The position numbers and the translations under genes are program-made. The notes under the pieces were generated by a model. It was given only the letters and a program-made list of their open reading frames with translations, was not told where the DNA came from and made no database searches. Below, in pieces: positions 1-6,101 of a stretch of 28,367 nt of DNA. The stretch lies in assembly GCA_028818995.1 (NCBI GenBank), contig JAPPMR010000469.1, positions 1-28,367 of the forward strand. Reading direction: 5' to 3'. Each line of letters starts with the position of its first letter. Positions within the stretch are counted from its first letter, which is position 1. Source of the DNA: Candidatus Poribacteria bacterium (GTDB taxonomy: Bacteria; Poribacteria; WGA-4E; WGA-3G).

Positions 1-1
1 C

Positions 2-685
2 GCTAACGGTGTTCCATCTGCCGAAGTGGATAATTTGGTTGAAAATTTACAGGATGAGGATGAGAAGATTAGATTGAATGCTGCTTACCGTTTAGGGAGA
101 GTTGGTGAAGCAGCAGTGCCCGCCTTGAATCAAGCATTGCATGGGACATCTGACTCAGTCCGAAACTATGCAGGACATGCGTTGAGTCTCACAGGCTTAC
201 CCGCTGTGCCAACGTTGATTGATGCACTACAGATTGAGGATAACTCTGTTCGTGCTACTGCAGCTTATGCGTTAGCAGATATGGGAAAAGCAGCAGCGGA
301 AGCTATTCCAGCATTAACCAGTGCTGCACAAGATGAATCTCCATTGGTTCGTCGACATGCAATTGAAGGTTTAGGAATTATTGGTCAACAGTTAAATGGA
401 GATACCGATTTCGAACAGACGGTACAAGTTTCGATAGAAGGACTACGCGACGAACACTATTGGGTTCGGTATAATGCAGCTCGCACGTTAGCAAAACTGG
501 GACCGCTCTCTGAACCGGCGTTGCCACACTTAATCGCCCAACTGGAAGATGAGAACCGATATGTGCGTTTTCACGCTGCGTTGGCATTGAAGGAAATTGA
601 TACTGCAGAAGCACGAGAAGTATTATTCAATCATCTGCTTTCTACGAGGTGGTGTGCACTAACAACACGAGATACACCCTATTAA
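2..685 (+). CDS. HEAT-repeat protein, 5'-truncated by the window edge
   Basis: The reading frame is open from the first bases of the window, so the gene starts outside it; a GTG at 26 is the first possible start seen but need not be the real one. The visible ~227 residues are almost entirely helical repeats of about 31-37 residues with the HEAT/PBS-lyase pattern: D-x-x-x-x-V-R-x-x-A-A-x-A-L-G. Examples are the segments around EKIRLNAAYRLG, NSVRATAAYALAD, SPLVRRHAIEGLG, YWVRYNAARTLAKLG and RYVRFHAALALKE. Such solenoids bind proteins, or in the phycobilin-lyase relatives bilins; no catalytic motif is visible. The last ~20 residues leave the repeat pattern. The next gene runs the other way. Function unknown; scaffold or binding role inferred. 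Confidence 0.8.
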   Translation, partial: ANGVPSAEVDNLVENLQDEDEKIRLNAAYRLGRVGEAAVPALNQALHGTSDSVRNYAGHALSLTGLPAVPTLIDALQIEDNSVRATAAYALADMGKAAAEAIPALTSAAQDESPLVRRHAIEGLGIIGQQLNGDTDFEQTVQVSIEGLRDEHYWVRYNAARTLAKLGPLSEPALPHLIAQLEDENRYVRFHAALALKEIDTAEAREVLFNHLLSTRWCALTTRDTPY

Positions 686-712
686 TAGAAATTAGATGTT
701 GCGAATTGAAGT

Positions 713-922
713 TATAGTGGATTTACAATTAACTTTACATCAGAACTGTAGGAGGGAACTCCGGGGAATACCAAAAAGGTATTCATACCGTTGATTTCTT
801 GATTTGGATTCCCGACAGGTCGCGATTCGGAGATCGAAATCAACGGTATGAATGCCATTGGGCGAATACGCGTATGGTATTCGCCATGATTCACCGCCTA
901 CAGGATTTTGAAATCAAAGTCC
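713..922. repeat. Hairpin-rich palindromic element (dispersed repeat, rearranged copy)
   Basis: Noncoding and packed with inverted repeats: a 7-bp hairpin at 766-772/778-784; a perfect 18-bp inverted repeat at 781-798/836-853 with a 37-nt loop; a 9-bp hairpin at 861-869/877-885; and a 903-922 hairpin with one mismatch. Outer pieces TGTAGG (747-752) and CCTACA (897-902) face each other. The left end (TATAGTGGATTT at 713, then TGTAGGAGGGAACTCCG at 747-763) and an internal part (ATTCCCGAC, then TCGCGATTCGGAGATCG) also occur in the element at 27408-27544. This copy therefore looks like that element split by a second palindromic sequence. A short minus-strand ORF crossing it is best read as an artefact. 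Confidence 0.65.
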
Positions 923-936
923 TCCAACTATTTATG

Positions 937-957
937 AGATAGGTTGTAGACCTATCT
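937..957 (-). terminator. Hairpin over the WD40 stop codon, possible terminator
   Basis: A perfect 8-bp stem AGATAGGT/ACCTATCT with a 5-nt loop includes the TAG stop codon of the WD40 gene at 952-954. On the minus strand it is not followed by a T run, so a standard intrinsic terminator is not proved; it may instead protect the 3' end of the mRNA. Confidence 0.35.
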
Positions 958-2868
958 GTTATCCGTGTGTTGGTTATTTGGGACATTCCACAGGATTACA
1001 GTGCCATCAGAAGAACCACTTGCAAGCATACTGCCATCAGGATTGAAAGCAACTGATCGAATCCATGATGTGTGTCCAGTCAATGTCCCCTTGCTTTGAC
1101 CGGAAGCGACACCCCACAATCTGATCACTCTGAGACTTCCGCTTGCAATTGTATTTCCATCTGGGCTAAACTCAACACAGTAGGCGTTCTTGGCTGTCGG
1201 TTCTGAAAAACTACTTAACTGACTATTGGATTGTAAGTCCCATAATTTGACTGTGTTATCATAACTTCCACTGGCAAGTATAGTTCCATTTGGAGAAAAT
1301 GCGACTGATGCTATCCTCTCGTTGTGCCCAAAAAGGTTTCTTCTTGACTCACCTGTGTGTACATTCCACATTTGTACCTGCTGCAGATTTGTAGCAGCGG
1401 CAACGAAATCCCCATCTGGACTTAGGGAAATACCACTAACTTCTGTGATCGGGACATTAGAATTTGTATTTGAAGTGTTTGCAGAGATTGTCTGTGAAAT
1501 ATCGCCGGTTTGGACATCCCAAAAACGAATTGTACTGTCTCTACTGCCGCTAATGAGTGTTGTGCCATCAGCAGAAAATGCAAGAGAAGTTACCGTTCTG
1601 GTATGTCCAGTAAAAGTTTTTGAGAGTTTTCCAGTCTGAAGATCCCATAAAAGTATTTGACCTCTGAAATCTCCTGATGCAAGTACCGCCCCATTTGGTG
1701 AGTACGCTACAGAATAAGGCCGACTTGTATGACCAATTAGTGTTTTTCGCACCTCTCCAGTCTGTACATTTCGCAGTTGAATCGCATTGTCTACTATCTC
1801 GGTAGTAGCAAGTGTCGTGCCATCCGCTGAAAAAGCAACAGACCTTATGTAATTCGTATGCCCTATAATAGTTTTCAAAAGTTGACCGGTGTTAGCATCC
1901 CAAATACGAATTGTTCCATCTGATCGACTGCCACTCGCAAGGGTAGCACCATCAGGAGAATACGCGACAACGTCTACGTTAGCCTTATGTCCAACAAGCG
2001 TATTCACAACATTTCCGGTATTAGAATCCAGAATATGGATTGTATTGTCTATACTTCCACCTCCACTGACAAGGTATGCTCCATCTGCCGAATACGTCAA
2101 AGACGAAATATACCTTCTTTGTCCGCTGAAGGTTTTGATAAGTTGACCGGTGTTGGCATCCCAGAAATGGATGCCATCCCAACTTCCAGTCGTGAGCTTA
2201 TGTCCATCCGGTGAAAATGTCCTGCTGGAAACGAAATTTAAATCCATATAGACGGTTTTTTGAAGTTCTCCGCTATTTACGTCCCACAGACGGATGACTT
2301 TATCGGTAAAATCTTCAACGCTTATAAGTGTCTTTCCATCTGGTGAAAATGCCATAGAACGTACAGTATCGGTGTGTCCAAAGAGGGTTTGCACAACTTC
2401 ACCCGTGTCTATATCCCACAGTCGAACAGTCGTATCCACACTTCCAGTTGCTAATATTTTTCCATTTGGGCTAAATACCATAGAATAAATTGATGAAGTA
2501 TGCCCTGTGAAAACGTCTCGTAGTTTATTATCTGCTATATTCCACAATAGAATATTGATACCACTTGCACTCACAAGTGTTTTTCCATCGGGACTGAAAA
2601 CAACTGAAGTCGCACCATACATACCGTCTGTAAGTAAATCAAGTTCCTCGCCAGTGTTAACATCGTAAATCCATGTGCCAATTGAGCTCGCAACTGCAAG
2701 TTTTTTGCTATCAGGAAAATAGGCAATATCGCGTATTATCCCCTTTCCAAAACGATAGGTAGCACCCTCAGGCAAATGCCATTTTGTGTACTCTTGAGTG
2801 AAACCAGTTGATTGACACAACAGCAGAATGAGAATTATAAATATGCTAAGGGTGTTTAGTTTTTTCAT
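952..2868 (-). CDS. Secreted WD40-repeat protein, 14 blades (paralogue 1)
   Basis: From the Met codon at 2868 the protein is 638 residues. It has a classic Sec signal peptide (MKKLN, then a hydrophobic core, cleavage probable near STGFTQ), followed by 14 WD40 blades of ~41-44 residues. Most carry FSPDG/FSADG, a variable LASGS..D strand and a [LI]W[DN] end, usually followed by TGHT. Fourteen blades would fold as two seven-bladed propellers, probably a periplasmic or surface binding scaffold; no enzyme domain is attached. The frame also stays open upstream to a GTG at 2982 that belongs to a methyltransferase remnant. I prefer 2868 because signal peptide and homology with the 3989-5890 gene begin there, although no good Shine-Dalgarno precedes it. 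Expression may therefore depend on upstream translation. Confidence 0.85.
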   Translation of the reverse strand: MKKLNTLSIFIILILLLCQSTGFTQEYTKWHLPEGATYRFGKGIIRDIAYFPDSKKLAVASSIGTWIYDVNTGEELDLLTDGMYGATSVVFSPDGKTLVSASGINILLWNIADNKLRDVFTGHTSSIYSMVFSPNGKILATGSVDTTVRLWDIDTGEVVQTLFGHTDTVRSMAFSPDGKTLISVEDFTDKVIRLWDVNSGELQKTVYMDLNFVSSRTFSPDGHKLTTGSWDGIHFWDANTGQLIKTFSGQRRYISSLTYSADGAYLVSGGGSIDNTIHILDSNTGNVVNTLVGHKANVDVVAYSPDGATLASGSRSDGTIRIWDANTGQLLKTIIGHTNYIRSVAFSADGTTLATTEIVDNAIQLRNVQTGEVRKTLIGHTSRPYSVAYSPNGAVLASGDFRGQILLWDLQTGKLSKTFTGHTRTVTSLAFSADGTTLISGSRDSTIRFWDVQTGDISQTISANTSNTNSNVPITEVSGISLSPDGDFVAAATNLQQVQMWNVHTGESRRNLFGHNERIASVAFSPNGTILASGSYDNTVKLWDLQSNSQLSSFSEPTAKNAYCVEFSPDGNTIASGSLRVIRLWGVASGQSKGTLTGHTSWIRSVAFNPDGSMLASGSSDGTVILWNVPNNQHTDNR

Positions 2869-2982
2869 AGCGGCAAGATTGGAGTTGAAAGGCGGATCAA
2901 GGTATATCAGGTCTATCCCGCGGAGGATTGGGAGGTTATTGCCTTCAAAGATGGTGCGGTTTTTAATTTGCGGCATATTCAC
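2869..2982 (-). pseudogene. DNA methyltransferase N-terminal remnant fused in frame to the WD40 gene
   Basis: 38 codons starting at GTG 2982 encode the start of a site-specific DNA methyltransferase: NRTIFEGNNLPILRGI is the usual N-terminal lead, and DLIYLDPPFNSN holds the catalytic DPPF motif (motif IV of N4/N6-amino methyltransferases). The residues that normally separate LRGI from DLIYLDPP are missing, and the sequence stops just after FNSN-LAA, where the WD40 Met begins. The rest of the enzyme (several hundred residues, including the SAM-binding FxGxG motif) is absent. Its GTG overlaps the TGA of the 99-codon ORF (GTGA), a coupling arrangement expected of an intact operon. This is a deletion scar; a functional chimera is unlikely because it would bury the signal peptide. 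Confidence 0.75.
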
Positions 2983-3278
2983 GGTGCATATTGTGTCATA
3001 TCAAAGGCGGTGTTTCCTAACAAGAGTGCTTGAAAAAGCATGTCGTAAGCGCGTTGTGCTCTGTCTTCCTGGCTTTCTTGGAATTGGGCAATTGTTGCAG
3101 ACTTCGATGTGATGACAGGTTCTCCGTTGGTTGTTTCTGAGGAGATATGATATTTTTCGGACACGGCTGATATGACGTGGTGTAGGATGTTATTGTCATC
3201 TTTTGCGTGTCGTTCAATTATGATTTTATCATATTTGCTGACATCAACGATTGTATCAAATTGGGTTTTGACAAACAT
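2979..3278 (-). CDS. Small conserved-looking protein next to methyltransferase remnants (99 aa)
   Basis: ATG at 3278 is preceded by AAGGT about 8 bases upstream. The 99-residue product is soluble and mixed alpha/beta, with no signal peptide, TM segment or metal motif; visible landmarks are KYDKIIIERHA near residue 16-26 and AQRAYDMLFQALLLGN near the C-terminus. I do not recognise the family. Its stop overlaps the GTG of the methyltransferase remnant by four bases (GTGA), so it once was, or still is, translationally coupled to that enzyme. A regulator or partner of a solitary or restriction-associated methyltransferase is one inference. The codon pattern looks intact, so it may still be expressed. 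Confidence 0.6.
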   Translation of the reverse strand: MFVKTQFDTIVDVSKYDKIIIERHAKDDNNILHHVISAVSEKYHISSETTNGEPVITSKSATIAQFQESQEDRAQRAYDMLFQALLLGNTAFDMTQYAP

Positions 3279-3340
3279 TTATTTTACCTTTTTATTCAGG
3301 TTGTCGCCTGCAAAGATAGTGCGGTTTTTTATTTGGGCAT
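3279..3340 (-). pseudogene. Second methyltransferase start-fragment remnant
   Basis: Read on the minus strand, the frame ending at 3279 encodes QIKNRTIFAGDNL, nearly the same as the lead QIKNRTIFEGNNL of the remnant at 2869-2982. The ATG at 3340 is one base out of frame with it (ATGCC-CAAATA against ATGCCGCAAATT), so the fragment has lost its own start. Homology ends around 3297, after GDNL, and the frame closes directly before the ATG of the 99-codon ORF. It is too short to function. Confidence 0.6.
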
Positions 3341-3354
3341 TTGTTCTCTGCCAG

Positions 3355-3798
3355 CTAATTGCCTTGTTCCTTCTGTTTGTGTTTTCTGAATCTCTCAACT
3401 ATATCTTTCGCTGTAATTTCTATGGGCGGCGCGGGTATTATGGTGATAATAATATGTTTTACTGGATGTTTCAACATAGGTTTAAAAGGATCAAAAGGCA
3501 TGCCGAATTCAAGCACACGTTCTCTATTATCAAAAAAGAAATATTCTGCAGAAATACCAATATATTTAGGAACAAGAATCGTTAGAGTCTTATTTGAGTG
3601 AATAACATTAATATGCGTCTCTGTGGGATGTATAATCACGTCATTAAGCATCTCACCTTTATTATGGTAGATTTTTATTTTTATCAATTCTTCACTTTTT
3701 GTTTTCGTATATGTAATAGAGTTCTGGCAAGCGGACAGCAAGCACACTGCAAGAATAAAAAAATAGAGGCATGGTTTAAAGTGTGGGGTTATGTTCAT
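3355..3798 (-). CDS. Predicted small lipoprotein, unknown function (147 aa)
   Basis: The N-terminus is a short basic/polar head, a hydrophobic core (LYFFILAVCL) and a lipobox L21-S22-A23-C24, so the protein should be processed by signal peptidase II and lipid-anchored from Cys24, giving ~124 mature residues. The mature part is rich in beta-forming Ile/Val/Thr stretches, has an FFFDNRERVLEF segment near the middle, and ends in a charged helix (RFRKHKQKEQGN). I do not recognise a family. No clear Shine-Dalgarno precedes ATG 3798. It sits between the two WD40 paralogues and runs in the same direction, so it may share their transcript. The lipoprotein call is firm; the role is not known. Confidence 0.65.
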   Translation of the reverse strand: MNITPHFKPCLYFFILAVCLLSACQNSITYTKTKSEELIKIKIYHNKGEMLNDVIIHPTETHINVIHSNKTLTILVPKYIGISAEYFFFDNRERVLEFGMPFDPFKPMLKHPVKHIIITIIPAPPIEITAKDIVERFRKHKQKEQGN

Positions 3799-3988
3799 GG
3801 GTTTAAGATATAAAAAAGGGCAGATTAAGTCAAGTTAAAAGTTTAACGAGTCGTTAAGGAATGTCATTTTATCCAACATGACGATACAAGCATAGAAAGC
3901 GACCACAGAGTAGCCGGGTTCGGTGCAACTGTGCAGGTAGACATCGGCAAAATCGTGAACGGTGCGATTATCTCTAAAATTGCGTTTA
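3799..3988. other. Intergenic stretch with a 15-bp palindrome and possible gene remnant
   Basis: A perfect palindrome TTAACGA-G-TCGTTAA lies at 3843-3857, downstream of the 3989-5890 gene; it could be a 3' hairpin or a binding site. One minus-strand frame stays open after the WD40 stop for ~50 codons (3835-3988) with a protein-like composition (NRTVHDFADVYLHS...), but it has no start of its own. No promoter is obvious. Confidence 0.4.
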
Positions 3989-5890
3989 TTAATCCGTTTG
4001 GGGTTGGAACTTTGACATATCCCATAACAGTACCGTTCCATCAGCACTTCCACTCGCGAGTAATTTCCCATCTGGAGAAAACGCAACCGATAAGACATAT
4101 CCGGTATGCCCAACGAATCCTGTCTTGTGTTTCCCTGTATGCGCATCCCAACAACGTACCATCTTATCCCAGCTGCAGCTGGCGATTATATCTCCATGAG
4201 GGGAGTAGGCAACAGATAAAACATACCATGCGTGACCTTTTAACATCTGTTCATTTCCGAACGTCTGAGCATTCCACAAACCGATTGTTCTGTCATCGCT
4301 TGCACTTGCTAATGTATCGCCATTCGGACTGAAGGCGAGACCCGTAATCTGATTCGTATGTGCCACTGTCTTTTTAAGTATGCGCTGCAATGAGGATTTT
4401 TGCTGCTGTGCACCGGTGTTTGGGTCCCAAAAAAGTATATTATTATTTCCATCACCACTTGCGAGTGTGTTACCGTCAGGTGAAAAGGCAACTGCTCTAA
4501 CTCTATCTGTATGTCTATTAAGCGTGTGCAAGAGTTCACCCGTTTGCGCGTTCCATAGACGGACTGTGTTATCATAACTGCCACTGGCAAATATACTTCC
4601 ATCCGCAGAAAATGCTACGGATGCGACATTATTAAAATGTTCGGTGAGTGTTTGTTTTTGTTGTCCTGTGTTTGGGTCCCAAAAACGGATTGTACTATCC
4701 CAACTACCACTGGCAAGTGTATTGCCATCAGGTGAAAATGCTACAGTGCCAACTGTCTGGACGTGTCCGATAAGTGTGTTTTTGTATGCACCTATACGCG
4801 GATCCCATAGGTGGACAATACCTCCCGAATTTCCACTGGCAAGTGTATTGCCATCAGGCGAAAATGCTACAGTCTTCACGTCTCGAGTATGTCCTACAAA
4901 TGCATTTGTTTCGCGTCCTGTACGAGCATGCCACAAGCGAACTGTACCATCGTAACTCCCACTTGCGATTGTATTACCATTAGGGGAATATGCAACTGAG
5001 ACGACATGATTTGTATGTCCTGAAAGCGTTTTCACCTGTACGCCTGTATGCGCGTTCCACAAATGAATATCATTATCCCAACTTGCACTCGCCACTTTCT
5101 CTCCATCCGGCGAAAAAGCAACCGATACAACATACCATGTGTGTCCAGCAATAATCTGCTTGTTCTTACCTGTAGACGTTTCCCACAGACCGACGGTTCC
5201 ATCATCGCAGCCACTGACAATTGTTTGACCATCAGGACTAAATGCGACAGAAGTTACTGCACGCCCATGTTCTGAAAGTGTCTTCAGATGCTCTCCAGTG
5301 TTGGCATCCCATAATCGGATTGTTGTATCGTTATTTCCACTTGCAAGGGTTTTTCCATCTGGACTGAAGGCTACTGCCCTACCCCATCCTGCATGTCCTG
5401 TGAGTGTCTTTTTGTGTGTGCCTGTTTGGGTATCCCACAGACATACAGTCGCATCTTCACTGGTACTTGCAAGGGTTCTCCCATCAGGACTGAAGGCAAG
5501 CGATCTCACATCGTCTAAATGCCTAACAAGAGTCGCCTTTCGAGTGCGAGTCTCCATGTCCCATAACCGAATGGTGTTATCGTTACTTCCAGTTGCCAAT
5601 GTCTTACCATCTGGACTGAATGCAATACACTCAACGGCATCTGTGTGCCCCGTGATGAGTGCTACTTCAGCACCTGTGTCAGAGTCGTATAGCCAGACAC
5701 CTATTCCAGTGGATACTGCGATTAGGTTGCCATCAGGGGAATATTTAACCTCAAATAATTTTCCCTTTCCTAAACGAGCTACAGCACCTTGAGGCAGCTG
5801 CCATTGGGTGAAATCTTGTGCGAAACTGTCTGATAACGAGAACTGAAAAATGACGAGTGTTAGTATCACAAAAAGGTGAAGTTTTTTCAT
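3989..5890 (-). CDS. Secreted WD40-repeat protein, 14 blades (paralogue 2)
   Basis: From ATG 5890 (preceded by GAGGTG) the protein is 633 residues: signal peptide (MKKLHLFVILTLVIF..., cleavage near DSFAQ), then 14 WD40 blades with a regular 42-residue period, most reading VAFSPDG-(N/K)TLASGS-D-T(I/V)RLWD-TG-TL-GHT. Blade 11 carries a ~9-residue insertion. The first ~30 mature residues (QWQLPQGAVARLGKGK) match the same region of the 952-2868 protein (KWHLPEGATYRFGKGI), so the two are paralogues. A double seven-bladed propeller in the periplasm or on the surface is the likely structure; ligand unknown. Blades around 4707-4747 and 4833-4873 are almost identical in DNA, a sign of recent blade duplication or gene conversion. 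A GTG two codons upstream is possible, but it lies within the Shine-Dalgarno. Confidence 0.9.
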   Translation of the reverse strand: MKKLHLFVILTLVIFQFSLSDSFAQDFTQWQLPQGAVARLGKGKLFEVKYSPDGNLIAVSTGIGVWLYDSDTGAEVALITGHTDAVECIAFSPDGKTLATGSNDNTIRLWDMETRTRKATLVRHLDDVRSLAFSPDGRTLASTSEDATVCLWDTQTGTHKKTLTGHAGWGRAVAFSPDGKTLASGNNDTTIRLWDANTGEHLKTLSEHGRAVTSVAFSPDGQTIVSGCDDGTVGLWETSTGKNKQIIAGHTWYVVSVAFSPDGEKVASASWDNDIHLWNAHTGVQVKTLSGHTNHVVSVAYSPNGNTIASGSYDGTVRLWHARTGRETNAFVGHTRDVKTVAFSPDGNTLASGNSGGIVHLWDPRIGAYKNTLIGHVQTVGTVAFSPDGNTLASGSWDSTIRFWDPNTGQQKQTLTEHFNNVASVAFSADGSIFASGSYDNTVRLWNAQTGELLHTLNRHTDRVRAVAFSPDGNTLASGDGNNNILFWDPNTGAQQQKSSLQRILKKTVAHTNQITGLAFSPNGDTLASASDDRTIGLWNAQTFGNEQMLKGHAWYVLSVAYSPHGDIIASCSWDKMVRCWDAHTGKHKTGFVGHTGYVLSVAFSPDGKLLASGSADGTVLLWDMSKFQPQTD

Positions 5891-5964
5891 AGTCACCTCA
5901 TTTTCTTAGTTTTGGGATTGAGAGGTTCAGAATAATTGGTAAAGTCTGCGTTTGGGTGGATTTA

Positions 5965-5994
5965 AGTTTATCATGAAATTATATGATTTGTCAA
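5965..5994 (-). promoter_or_regulatory. Sigma70-type promoter for the WD40 gene
   Basis: On the minus strand there is TTGACA (5989-5994), an 18-base spacer and TAAACT (5965-5970), about 75 bases before ATG 5890. The -35 is perfect and the -10 is weak (4/6). It is divergent to the promoter of the 6102 gene. Confidence 0.45.
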
Positions 5995-6021
5995 TGAACA
6001 TGTTTTTGAATTGATTTCGTA

Positions 6022-6063
6022 AAACAAACTTGTTTGCATTCACCAGAAAGATTCTGCTATACT
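6022..6063 (+). promoter_or_regulatory. Extended -10 promoter with overlapping inverted repeat
   Basis: TTGCAT (6034-6039), an 18-base spacer and TATACT (6058-6063) with an upstream TG (TGCTATACT), an extended -10. An inverted repeat AAACAA-AC-TTGTTT (6022-6035) overlaps the -35 and could be an operator. The ATG of the phosphotransferase gene follows at 6102 with only a weak Shine-Dalgarno. Confidence 0.5.
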
Positions 6064-6101
6064 ATTTTCAATAGTTCCATCCTTTTAAACGATCTAAGTT
6101 T

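Noticed and set aside
712..894. 60-codon minus-strand ORF between the HEAT and WD40 genes
   Set aside because: It lies wholly in the palindromic element and reads through its inverted repeats.
1322..5792. Many plus-strand ORFs across the WD40 genes
   Set aside because: Shadows of the repeat period on the other strand; all show the same reversed repeat (LASVLPSGE).
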